Source: Stutzerimonas stutzeri (lineage in GTDB: Bacteria; Pseudomonadota; Gammaproteobacteria; Pseudomonadales; Pseudomonadaceae). Taken from it: a DNA stretch of 64,000 nt. The notes below the pieces were generated by a model, which worked only from the letters and a program-made list of their open reading frames with translations, searched no databases and was not told the origin of the DNA. The position numbers were made by a program, and so were the translations under genes. Each line of letters starts with the position of its first letter. Position 1 is the first letter of the stretch. Location: contig NZ_PPXG01000004.1 in the NCBI RefSeq assembly GCF_002909485.1, positions 1-64,000 on the forward strand, written 5' to 3'. Of the stretch, positions 1 to 12,006 are shown piece by piece.

Positions 1-205
1 ACCAGTTTTGCATCAGGTGCACGCGCAGCATCGCCATCAGCGGATAGGCCGGACGACCGCCTTCACCCTTGGGATAATGCGGCTCGATCAAGGCAATCAA
101 ACCCTTCCACGGCACCACCCGATCCATCTCGATCAGGAACAACTCTTTGCGGGTTTGTTTGCGCTTACCGGCGTACTCGGCGTCGGCGAAGGTCATCTGC
201 TTCAT
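1..205 (-). CDS. IS5-family transposase, N-terminal part (cut by window edge)
   Basis: The minus strand from 205 reads MKQMTFADAEYAGKRKQTRK and continues with an FLIEMDRVVPW segment, a basic stretch and an AYPLMAMLRVHLMQNW segment. This is the typical start of IS5-group DDE transposases, where these residues form the N-terminal DUF772-type domain. Only about 68 residues are present; the DDE catalytic part lies outside the window. The ATG at 203-205 is chosen because the family starts there and it lies a normal distance inside the terminal repeat. Whether the element is intact cannot be judged here. Confidence 0.85.
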   Translation of the reverse strand, partial: MKQMTFADAEYAGKRKQTRKELFLIEMDRVVPWKGLIALIEPHYPKGEGGRPAYPLMAMLRVHLMQNW

Positions 206-271
206 CGGGAAACTCGGTGGGTGGAATCCGGGTATTTTGCCAAAATCTGGAAGTCTTCTTCAGAGTTTCCC
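1..271 (-). mobile_element. IS5-family element, 5' end only
   Basis: This is the left terminal part of an insertion sequence that runs leftwards out of the window. Read on the minus strand, the tip begins GGGAAACTCTGAAGAAGACT at position 271 and is followed, after about 65 bp, by a transposase start. A CTAG tetranucleotide sits at the tip (271-274), as is common for IS5-group targets. A near copy of the same tip occurs in opposite orientation at 5114. The family call comes from the transposase N-terminus; the exact IS name is not determined. Confidence 0.8.
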
Positions 272-666
272 TAGCATTAAGCTGGGCGCGACAACAGACG
301 TCTAGTTGGGCGGCACCTGAAGGTTTCGACCAGCCACATAACGGCCTAGGTCAATCGACGGGCAAGAATAGAATGTCTCCTATAGTCCGCTAGTGTGCGC
401 TCTCTTGCTTGGATGGCATTACGTTCTGGCCCAACGTTACTGTAGCGAATCCGCAGCAGTATCAATCAAAGCCTCCTGTATCCCGCGTGAAGAAAGACGC
501 TACGTTGCGCCCGTTCTTCCACGGCTTCGCTTGCCGCCCCGCTACGGCAGATTCGAAGTATTCATCGAAATGTCATCCTTTAGAAGCAGTGCGTTAACAA
601 GGAATTTCTACCCTTTGCATCGCGAACCGCAATTGTGCGGCCAGCAATATTGCGAAAGGTGATCAA
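272..666. other. Non-coding leader between IS tip and ptxA
   Basis: These 395 bp hold no convincing gene. The open frames here (for example 393-662) lack family resemblance and a ribosome site. The stretch presumably carries the ptx promoter. Just upstream of ptxA are two small palindromes, CCGCA-ATTG-TGCGG at 627-640 and GCAATATTGC at 644-653, then a Shine-Dalgarno AAAGG at 655-659. A possible Pho box lies at 559-576. Since an IS tip ends at 271, an outward promoter from the IS could also contribute, but none is obvious. Confidence 0.6.
559..576 (+). promoter_or_regulatory. Possible Pho box upstream of ptxA
   Basis: TATTCAT-CGAA-ATGTCAT is two 7-mers separated by exactly 4 nt, the spacing of a PhoB box (consensus CTGTCAT-N4-CTGTCAT). 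The match is about 10 of 14 positions; the second half is good and the first poor. Phosphite oxidation in P. stutzeri is known to be phosphate-starvation controlled, which makes a box here expected. No clear -10 at the usual distance supports it. Confidence 0.35.
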
Positions 667-5072
<4,406 letters not shown>

Positions 5073-5113
5073 GGTGATGGATGGTTGCGATCCAGCGCTT
5101 GGCTTGTCAGCCT

Positions 5114-5150
5114 AGGGAAACTCTGAAAAAGACTTTCTGATTTGGCAAAA
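5114..5150 (+). mobile_element. IS5-type terminal repeat remnant
   Basis: The sequence from 5114 begins GGGAAACTCTGAAAAAGACT and continues to GGCAAAATACC. It matches the tip of the element at 271 over about 37 bp with a few differences, in the opposite orientation, and is preceded by CCTA (5110-5113). No transposase follows: the match stops and a helicase gene tail begins at once. It therefore looks like the right-hand partner of a composite arrangement around ptxABCDE whose body was deleted. Confidence 0.7.
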
Positions 5151-5480
5151 TACCGCGACCCCAACCTCGTGAACGAGCAGACGGTGGACGAGAAAGTCTA
5201 CGACCGCCTTTCCGAACGCATGAAGGACCGCTTTGATCTGTTCGGATCGTTGCCGGATGGACTTGCCCCCGCCGAACCGGACACCATCAAGGACGAATGG
5301 ATTGACGACATCGAGCATCTGGGAGAATTGATGGATCAGTACATCAATGCCCAGAAGCAGGAAACCGGCTTCGATCTGCGCTACAACGCCACCATGCGCC
5401 CAACCGATAACGACTGGCGCAACTGCGCACAGGTCTTGTCACGTCGAGATTTTGAGACGCTGATGAGGAAAGGGTGGTGA
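5151..5480 (+). pseudogene. C-terminal fragment of a helicase-type protein
   Basis: About 110 codons are open from the IS remnant to TGA at 5478-5480. Residues such as NEQTVDEKVYDRLSERMKDR and DLFGSLPD resemble the last part of SNF2/DEAD-type helicases of restriction or defence loci, after the second RecA domain. No helicase motifs I-VI remain, and there is no ribosome site of its own. The first in-frame TTG lies inside the IS remnant. I infer a truncated gene whose 5' part was lost with the IS body. The family call is from pattern memory only. Confidence 0.5.
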
Positions 5481-5526
5481 CCGAGGTCCAATCGGTGAGC
5501 TGGTTCGCCACTGCTTATCTGGCGCA

Positions 5527-6153
5527 CTAAGCTCGCTCAGGAGCCTTGTTCAGTGAGGCAGGTTCATAGGTGGCATTAGATAATACCTCCTGCATCCATT
5601 TCGGCATCATGCATGCTCTAAGGGTTGCCAGTTCGACAGGGCTGAGGGCGCAGGTAATTTTGGAAAGCGTCTGCGAAGACAGCCCATCTTTGCCGAGGTA
5701 ATAAAGTGCGGTCAGTGCCATGCCCACCATAGTGCCAGCGTGCTGCAAGCGATGACTGGACACATGCTGTAGGCGAACCACCGCATTACCAACCTTGATT
5801 TTGCGGGTTGCTCCGCTTGTGTAGAAAGTCGGTACTACCTGCATCTGAGTACTAAGTCCCAGCCTGCGCACAGCTTCCGCACCATGTATCTGAATCGTCT
5901 CGCCATTTGCTTTAGTGAGAATGCTCATGATGGCTAGCGGGCTAGGTATGAGCCGGCGACCGGTGTAGCGGCTAAATTTTGGTCGCATGTAAATGCCGCG
6001 AGCGACGCGCTCAAGATGACCTGATTGCACTAGCCTGGAGAATGCCTTATCGACGGCAGCACGAGAGCCAGCCTCTGCGAATAGCGAGCGAGGAAAGGGC
6101 TTCCCCTTCTGCATTCGCTTAATTCGGTTCGAGATTGCTTCTGCGACGGACAT
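5527..6153 (-). CDS. DUF6088 / AbiEi-like winged-helix protein
   Basis: A 208-aa protein with an N-terminal winged-helix region (VDKAFSRLVQSGHLERVARG, then IYMRPKFSRYTGRRLIPSP), typical of the AbiEi/DUF6088 group. In AbiE systems such proteins act as autorepressing antitoxins for a nucleotidyltransferase toxin. No AbiEii-type toxin gene lies on either side, so it is either solitary or has lost its partner. ATG at 6153 is preceded by AAGGGTG on the minus strand. It is transcribed in the same direction as the Xre gene upstream (77 bp gap) and may share its transcript. The function here is unknown. Confidence 0.65.
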   Translation of the reverse strand: MSVAEAISNRIKRMQKGKPFPRSLFAEAGSRAAVDKAFSRLVQSGHLERVARGIYMRPKFSRYTGRRLIPSPLAIMSILTKANGETIQIHGAEAVRRLGLSTQMQVVPTFYTSGATRKIKVGNAVVRLQHVSSHRLQHAGTMVGMALTALYYLGKDGLSSQTLSKITCALSPVELATLRACMMPKWMQEVLSNATYEPASLNKAPERA

Positions 6154-6230
6154 GGCACCCTTAGCGATCTGATTCTTCGAAATGGACTGACTAGAGGTCT
6201 CTCTTTCAACGTCGAGTGTTACCCGTAAGC

Positions 6231-6527
6231 CTATGATGCAGGCTCAGCGAGCAGGCTCTGTAACTCATCTCCAACTCTCTTTAGCAGTAACTCACGGTCA
6301 GCGGGGGCCTCTGCTCCGAGCAAATAGGTGATGGCCAGGAGGGTGACCGGGTGGACATCGAGCACCTTGCAGAGATCATCAAGCTTTTCGAGCGTAGGAC
6401 TGGTAGCCGCCCGCTCCAGCATGCTGACGTAGGTGCGGCTGCTAACCATTGAGAAGTCTTCCTGGGTAAGCCCCTGGCTGTGACGCACCAACCTCAACGC
6501 TTTACTAAACGAATTCCGGACTTCCAT
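6231..6527 (-). CDS. Xre-family helix-turn-helix regulator
   Basis: A 98-aa protein consisting mostly of one HTH_3/Xre domain: LRLVRHSQGLTQEDFSMVSS, then RTYVSMLERAATSPTLEKLD and LCKVLDVHPVTLLAI. Start at ATG 6527 (MEVRNSF) is preferred. An in-frame codon 15 nt upstream would place the start within the palindrome at 6522-6549. It is divergent from the gene at 6631. Two perfect inverted repeats between them suggest it represses itself and the divergent pair. It could be the control gene of the whole accessory block. Confidence 0.85.
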   Translation of the reverse strand: MEVRNSFSKALRLVRHSQGLTQEDFSMVSSRTYVSMLERAATSPTLEKLDDLCKVLDVHPVTLLAITYLLGAEAPADRELLLKRVGDELQSLLAEPAS

Positions 6528-6549
6528 TTTGCGCTCCCGCAAAATGGAA
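6522..6549. promoter_or_regulatory. Perfect inverted repeat over the Xre gene start
   Basis: TTCCATTTTGCG (6522-6533) and CGCAAAATGGAA (6538-6549) form a perfect 12-bp inverted repeat with spacer CTCC. The left arm contains the start codon (6525-6527) of the Xre gene. This is the expected form of an autoregulatory operator, or of an RNA hairpin hiding the start. Which of the two it is cannot be told from sequence. Confidence 0.6.
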
Positions 6550-6563
6550 AGATGAAGCGTGAT

Positions 6564-6596
6564 TGAACAATATATGACTACAAAATATATTGTTCA
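6564..6596. promoter_or_regulatory. Second perfect inverted repeat, divergent promoter region
   Basis: TGAACAATATAT (6564-6575) and ATATATTGTTCA (6585-6596) form a perfect 12-bp inverted repeat with a 9-nt spacer. It is strongly AT-rich and lies in the 80-bp region between the divergent Xre gene and the gene starting at 6631, where both promoters must be. It is a likely operator for a dimeric HTH repressor, most simply the adjacent Xre protein. Its sequence differs from the repeat at 6522-6549. Confidence 0.6.
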
Positions 6597-6630
6597 TTAG
6601 TCGAGCATGATTCTCATCAAGGGGCCTGGG

Positions 6631-7086
6631 ATGTTCAAGACAAATCGGAAATCTGAGCTGTTTCCTGGGCGCTCCAACGGCTCTGATGACGTTCAGTTCT
6701 GGTCATTTATTGAGCAGGATGCGGCTTGGCCTTGGTTCTATCTTCAGCTGGTGGAGGACGCTGGTGGGGAATTGTTTCGCAGCATGCTAATGGTTCCGAC
6801 ACCCGTACAGCTTGAGCAGGTCGTAGCCGTAAAAGATGATCATGCTTGGATTGAGCAGGCCCAGCTTGTGACTCCATCGCACATCAACGATACGGAGCGC
6901 TGGACAATGGAGCCTTTGTTGGAGGTCAGTCTGATCCTTGATGATCAGGGGCTTGAGCTCGGATATAGGTATCGCGTAGAGGGAGGTCGAGAGTACAGCG
7001 TTTCTGTCGATCCGTTTCCAGACGGACAGCTGAAAACTCACATGATCTTCTCTGCTGCATTGCACATCAGGGCGGAAGACTATTGA
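6631..7086 (+). CDS. Hypothetical protein divergent from Xre regulator
   Basis: About 151 aa, not recognised. ATG 6631 is preferred over ATG 6607 because AAGGGG lies 8 nt before it. The protein is soluble and acidic, with no signal peptide or membrane segment; it has a tryptophan-rich part (FWSFIEQDAAWPWFYLQLVE) and a beta-rich C-terminal half (LEVSLILDDQGLELGYRYRV). It precedes a BPSL0761-family gene by 32 bp and is probably co-transcribed with it under the operator at 6564-6596. It might be an effector or a phage-like accessory protein; nothing in the sequence decides. Confidence 0.6.
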   Translation: MFKTNRKSELFPGRSNGSDDVQFWSFIEQDAAWPWFYLQLVEDAGGELFRSMLMVPTPVQLEQVVAVKDDHAWIEQAQLVTPSHINDTERWTMEPLLEVSLILDDQGLELGYRYRVEGGREYSVSVDPFPDGQLKTHMIFSAALHIRAEDY

Positions 7087-7118
7087 TTTCAGGTGTTTAG
7101 CTTGTTTGGAGGTGAGGC

Positions 7119-7349
7119 ATGACAATGCCATGCGAACGTACCCGAGCAGTGATACAGACACATGACTTTCTTCTTGAGCTCTCGCGTGATGGGTCTTTGC
7201 CCGAACGGGTTCGGCGTGATGCTCGATTCCTGCTGCGTCATTATCCAAGCCGGACTGACATGCTTATGGCCGGCCGGATTGAGGAACAGGCGGAGACGCT
7301 GCCAATTGGAGCTCTTGGCCCTGTATTCAGCTCGACAACAACTCTCTAA
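7119..7349 (+). CDS. BPSL0761-family small protein
   Basis: A 76-aa protein beginning MTMPCERTRAVIQTHDFLLE, with RVRRDARFLLRHYPSRTDM in the middle. This pattern (PxERTRA near the start, then an RRxARxLLRHYP helix) marks the BPSL0761 family, small proteins of unknown function scattered through Pseudomonas and Burkholderia accessory regions. GGAGG at 7110-7114 precedes the ATG. It lies downstream of the 151-aa gene in the same direction. No function is known for the family. Confidence 0.7.
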   Translation: MTMPCERTRAVIQTHDFLLELSRDGSLPERVRRDARFLLRHYPSRTDMLMAGRIEEQAETLPIGALGPVFSSTTTL

Positions 7350-7584
7350 TAGGTATCGAATCGGATGTGATCGCTCTCGCCCTCTACAATCGCGGGCCCA
7401 CATGAGCGTATGAGGAAGCTTTAAGAAGGGGCTCAGTCGCGCGCGGTGGGGGGATAGGCCTGTACAACTGGGCTGGCGTTTCCCTGCGGTAACGGATAAC
7501 CCATATATTGCTGCCTTCAGCCGCATCACCGGGTTCGCAGCGCGAGCCGATGCTGTCCTGGCAGCTTCTGAAGGCGAGTCACCC

Positions 7585-10500
7585 ATGTCTGAAGACATCA
7601 AGAATACCGCGATCACCGCCGCAGGTTACATTTATCAGAACCGTCAAGGCCTCAGGGTTCTTTGCGATTGGCTTGACGCACCGGCTCGCTATACCCGGGT
7701 GAGGTTTGAGTGTGACGACGAGGCTGTCGCGCCGACAGGGCTGGATGACATCGTTGTCGAGCGTGCAGATAGCCTGCTTGATCTCCAGCAGGTCAAGTTC
7801 ACCCCTGATCCAAACGCGCATCCGCTCTGCTGGGATTGGATGCTGGAAAAGACTGGCAAGACAGCGCGATCGAGGTCGATGTTGCGCAAGTGGTTCGATG
7901 CTTTCAAGGCGTTGGAACCGGCGCGTACGGGCTTATTTTCGTTGACGACCAATCGCCGGCCGGATGCCGATATCGAAGCTTGCCTCAGCGGCGGCAAGAT
8001 CTCCTTTGCCAGGATCCCCGAGCCCAGGCGCTCTGAGGTCATCGCGGAACTTGGTGGCGAGCAAGACTGCGAGGCGTTTTTTAGCCAGCTGCACATTTTT
8101 CACAGTGACAAGGGGTTCGACACGCTGGAGCAAGAGGTCGATGCGCGACTTCGCAAACACGGCACTCCTGAGGGTATTGCTAACCTCAAGTACGTAGCTT
8201 TGAACTGGGCGACGCGGAAAAACTTCCCACCCCCTGACGGTTGGATCACGCTGGAGCAGGTTCGCACCATCCTGCGCTCGACACCAGCGGCGCCTTTGCC
8301 AGAGGACTTCGTTGTCCCACTGGGCTACGAGGTGCCTGATGAGACGTTCCATTCGGAGTTTGCCCGTGACACCGTCAATGCTACTGGTGGGGCGATCGTG
8401 CTCACTGGGCCGCCGGGTCGTGGAAAAAGTACCTATCTGAGCGCGTTGTGCGACACGCTCGCTGAGCGGGGCATCCCTACCGTCCGGCATCATTACTTCC
8501 TCTCGACGACGGAGCGAGGGCGAGACCGGGTGAACAGCTATGTAGTCGAGCAGTCCATCGAGGCGCAAGTCAAACGGTTTCATCCGGATGTTCAGGTGCC
8601 GGTGGGCGACCTGCGCTCGCTACTTGAAGCGTGTGCTTCTCACTACAAGCAACTGGCCAAGCCGTTCGTTCTTGTCTTGGACGGGCTGGACCACGTCTGG
8701 CGCATTAACGCCGAGGACAAGCGGCCGCTGGACGATGTGTTTGCCCAGGTGATCCCATGCCCGGACAACATGGTGCTGCTCGTCGGCACCCAGCCAGTGG
8801 ACGACGTCCAGTTACCGACGGACCTGCTTGCTGTCGCGCCTAAAGCGGAGTGGCGTACGCTGCCAGCGATGTCTGAAAACGCAGTCCTGTCCTATTTGCG
8901 CAAGGCATTTCAGGAAGGCAGATTTACGACTGGATTCGAGGGCGAGGATGGAGTTGAAAGGCAACTGCAGGAGACTGCGACCGCGCTTCGTACGCAGACC
9001 AATGGTCATCCTCTGCATGTCATCTATGCCGTTGCGGAGCTTGAACATACCAGTCGCAGTTTGTCGAGGTGGGACGTCGAGCAGCTGAAGGGGGACTTAA
9101 GTAGGGAGGCACAGTTCTACTACGCATCGCTTTGGCAAAGCCTCCCTCCAAGCCTCAAGGACACATTGCGGCTCGTATGCGCCTTCTCGTTCTTCTGGCC
9201 TAGATCTGCATTCGGGGAGATCGCCACAAAAGTCGGCACGGCGGAGCCGGAGGTCGCAAAAGTTGAGCATCTGCTTCACTCCTCGGCGGCTGGCCTGAAG
9301 GTTTTCCACGAGAGCCTTGCAGTCTTCGTGCGCGCAACCCCAGGCTACGTCGACCGCATTGAGGAGCTGATGCCAGCAGTAGCAAGTTGGTTGGAGAGCT
9401 CAGCGCCCACCTCGCTACGCGTGAACTGGCTCTGGACGGTTCAGGCGAGATTGGGTGACCCCAAGAACCTTATCGCCGGTCTCACCCGCGACTGGATCAT
9501 GCTCCGCCTGGAAGAGGGATACCCGGAGTCGCTTTTTGACACGCTGCTATCAGACGCGCTGGTTGCAGCGCTGGATACCAAAGAGTTTGCTGAAGCCTAT
9601 CGGCTCCAGCATTTAAAGGGGCGGATGGTCGGTGGGAGCCGATACCAGATGCAGAGCGACGACATGGCCAGGCTGATCTCGTTCACCTTCTTCCTCACCA
9701 CAGAGGAGAGTGTCGTGCGTGAGGCTCTAGCCTCTAGACACGAGATGGACATCCTCCAGCTCGCCGCGCTTGGGTTGGCCCTGCGTACACGGGGCGATGA
9801 GATTGTGGCTGAAATGTGTGGTGAAGAGGCGCTTCGTCGGTTCAGGGGGCTTAGTCGTTTCTCCAGCAGGTACTCGTCGAGTGCTGGCTCTGATGAGTTC
9901 CAGTTCCTGGTCGACGCATTTGCACGGCTTGGCGTCATCGGTGCGACACCAACAGCGCTAGCTCAGCTGGTTTCCGAAAACGGGGCGGCCGTTTGGCTGC
10001 CAAGAGTCCAGATATTGGTTGAGGAAGGTAATTTAGACGACTTGATGGAGGTCGCTGCTTCGCTTGCTGCTGGTAGGAGCAAGAACCTCATCAGTGACGC
10101 GTGCGTTCGCGCGGCAGCGACCGCTGGAGTGAGCATCACCGAGCGCGATGACTTCAGCGCGCTTGCCCGAACGCCCCTCGTCGCTGCCGTAGAGGCAGCT
10201 TGTAAGAGGGTTTCCAAGCCCATGAACGAGCCTATCCCCATTGAGTGGCTCAATGGTAACTACTACGAGCGCAAAGAAGATCTGGCTACACTCGCGCACC
10301 ACTGGTTCTTTAGCGCCGTTCATCTGAGCCTGTCTATGGCTGTAGAAGGGCAGACCGCCTTCGAGTTCGTGCGAGCTCCCTCCTACAAAGACAAGGCGAA
10401 CATCACCGACTTTCTCAACGCACTCTCTGCGGCCGGTGCACAGGTTGCGCACCAATGGTGGCAGGGGGAGTTCATAGACTTCCATGAGCTGTTCGCGTTA

Positions 10501-12006
10501 CTCCAGACAGTGGAGTTCAGGCGTTTCAGGCAAAACCATGACGAGAGCTCTGCAGCCGAGGACTTCCGGAGCGCACTGCATCGAATTGCCTGCGACATTC
10601 GTGTAGGGAGCATCCTGCAGGGGCACTTCGACGATGTGCCCCTGACCAAGGAAACTATGGAGGCGGCCGGGCAGTACGTTTGGTTTGACAGTGAGTCCTT
10701 CCGCACTCAGTACGCGTCCGGATTGCTGGCGAGGATGGGCGATGATGCGGCGGCGGCGTTCGTTGAGTCCCAGCGTATCCTGCTTGATGCAGAGATCTGC
10801 CGTGAAACCAGCGTACATCTTCAGACACCGCTCCAGCTTTGTTCCATTGCGCTAGCCCATGGGTTGAGCGCCAGTGCTCGCGAGTTGTGTAAGCAGACCT
10901 GGGAGCTGAGTACTGGCTATGCGCATCGTAAAGACCCTACGCTGAACAACACGGTCGACGCCATCGGCTACCTAGTTGATGTCGCACCGAACGACTCCCG
11001 TCGATTGCTCGGCCGTATTGCGCCGCAGGTGCACCACGTCCTGGACTACACCGACGGGAAGGGCACCAGACATGTTCTGGCGGCCGCCGATCGGCTGCTT
11101 GCGAAGTTGAAGCCGTCTGCTCTGGTAATCAAGTACGAGGAGCACATACACGCAGGCGACTGGTCGCAAGCAGAGGACAGTCTGCGGGAATACGTGGTGC
11201 AAGGCATCGAGGACGGTTGGCCTCTGGACGCGTTGATGCGAACCGCACTACATCCTGAGATTCATGACGTGCTGAGTAAACTTGCACTCGAAGGTAACTC
11301 AAGGGCTGCAGAGCGGCTTGGCGTCCTTCGGGAGCACGTCGGTTGGGACATCGGTTTGCTGCAGAGACCGGAGTATCCCGGCAGTAGTAGCGAGAGCAAA
11401 CCTTACACGGGAGATGTAACGGACTTTGCACCGGAACAACTCAGCGACCTGCTCGACAGTTTATCGGCCAGCCACAGCGAGCAAGAGAAACTCCTTCGCG
11501 ACTGGTATCAGCACTGGGATAAAGCGGGGCAAGGAAAGCGACTGCTCTCGGCGCTCGACGGCTTGCTTCTGTCAGAAAAGGGCTGGCCCAGCGGAGTCTT
11601 GGTGCTGTCTGACCTGGCCTTTCAGACGAGGCGCAAACTAAGTGGCGTGAAGGCAGCATGGAAGTACCTTGTCCAGGCGCATATCCGAAACGGTGCCTGG
11701 GTCGGGTTTGCGGAGAAAGAAGAGAAGACCCTCAGCAGACTCGATTTAGTCGTCAAGCATTATCCGCAGCGCTGTGACGAGTTTGTGGCTGCGACAACCT
11801 ACGCCATGTTCGGCGATCCTGAACCGCCACGTGTGGCGCCCACGGAAGTTATGGTCTACTTCTATGCGCGACAAAATAGGATCGCTGAGGCAGTGAAGTT
11901 CGCGGAGACGATGGTCAATTGCGTTATTGAAGACACCCGTACCCTGCCGTTGGAGCGGCCTCGCTGGGCGGCTGAGTTGGTATCTTCTGAGATAGCGGAG
12001 GCTTGA
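7585..12006 (+). CDS. Nuclease-STAND ATPase, Avs/NACHT-like defence protein
   Basis: A 1473-aa three-part protein. (1) Residues 1 to about 220 look like a Cap4/DUF4297-type PD-(D/E)xK nuclease: AAGYIYQNRQGLRVLCDWLD at 12-31, Asp54-Asp55 in GLDDIVVER, and QQVK at 68-71. (2) From about 265 follows a STAND/NACHT-type P-loop ATPase, with Walker A GPPGRGKS (275-282) and Walker B FVLVLDGLDHVW (about 361-372). (3) From about 560 to the end it is alpha-helical, repeat-like, without known motifs, and likely the sensor. This is the plan of Avs-type antiphage proteins that oligomerise on a phage trigger and cleave DNA. Its stop overlaps the next gene (TGATG), so the partner is translationally coupled. 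Assignment to a named Avs class is not supported. Confidence 0.8.
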   Translation: MSEDIKNTAITAAGYIYQNRQGLRVLCDWLDAPARYTRVRFECDDEAVAPTGLDDIVVERADSLLDLQQVKFTPDPNAHPLCWDWMLEKTGKTARSRSMLRKWFDAFKALEPARTGLFSLTTNRRPDADIEACLSGGKISFARIPEPRRSEVIAELGGEQDCEAFFSQLHIFHSDKGFDTLEQEVDARLRKHGTPEGIANLKYVALNWATRKNFPPPDGWITLEQVRTILRSTPAAPLPEDFVVPLGYEVPDETFHSEFARDTVNATGGAIVLTGPPGRGKSTYLSALCDTLAERGIPTVRHHYFLSTTERGRDRVNSYVVEQSIEAQVKRFHPDVQVPVGDLRSLLEACASHYKQLAKPFVLVLDGLDHVWRINAEDKRPLDDVFAQVIPCPDNMVLLVGTQPVDDVQLPTDLLAVAPKAEWRTLPAMSENAVLSYLRKAFQEGRFTTGFEGEDGVERQLQETATALRTQTNGHPLHVIYAVAELEHTSRSLSRWDVEQLKGDLSREAQFYYASLWQSLPPSLKDTLRLVCAFSFFWPRSAFGEIATKVGTAEPEVAKVEHLLHSSAAGLKVFHESLAVFVRATPGYVDRIEELMPAVASWLESSAPTSLRVNWLWTVQARLGDPKNLIAGLTRDWIMLRLEEGYPESLFDTLLSDALVAALDTKEFAEAYRLQHLKGRMVGGSRYQMQSDDMARLISFTFFLTTEESVVREALASRHEMDILQLAALGLALRTRGDEIVAEMCGEEALRRFRGLSRFSSRYSSSAGSDEFQFLVDAFARLGVIGATPTALAQLVSENGAAVWLPRVQILVEEGNLDDLMEVAASLAAGRSKNLISDACVRAAATAGVSITERDDFSALARTPLVAAVEAACKRVSKPMNEPIPIEWLNGNYYERKEDLATLAHHWFFSAVHLSLSMAVEGQTAFEFVRAPSYKDKANITDFLNALSAAGAQVAHQWWQGEFIDFHELFALLQTVEFRRFRQNHDESSAAEDFRSALHRIACDIRVGSILQGHFDDVPLTKETMEAAGQYVWFDSESFRTQYASGLLARMGDDAAAAFVESQRILLDAEICRETSVHLQTPLQLCSIALAHGLSASARELCKQTWELSTGYAHRKDPTLNNTVDAIGYLVDVAPNDSRRLLGRIAPQVHHVLDYTDGKGTRHVLAAADRLLAKLKPSALVIKYEEHIHAGDWSQAEDSLREYVVQGIEDGWPLDALMRTALHPEIHDVLSKLALEGNSRAAERLGVLREHVGWDIGLLQRPEYPGSSSESKPYTGDVTDFAPEQLSDLLDSLSASHSEQEKLLRDWYQHWDKAGQGKRLLSALDGLLLSEKGWPSGVLVLSDLAFQTRRKLSGVKAAWKYLVQAHIRNGAWVGFAEKEEKTLSRLDLVVKHYPQRCDEFVAATTYAMFGDPEPPRVAPTEVMVYFYARQNRIAEAVKFAETMVNCVIEDTRTLPLERPRWAAELVSSEIAEA

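Noticed and set aside
393-662. Open frame of 89 codons before ptxA
   Set aside because: No ribosome site and no recognisable family; it lies in the promoter region between the IS tip and ptxA and is most likely chance.
7350-7584. Possible CRISPR or tRNA attachment site next to the STAND gene
   Set aside because: No spaced repeats or tRNA-like cloverleaf found in this stretch or elsewhere in the window by eye.
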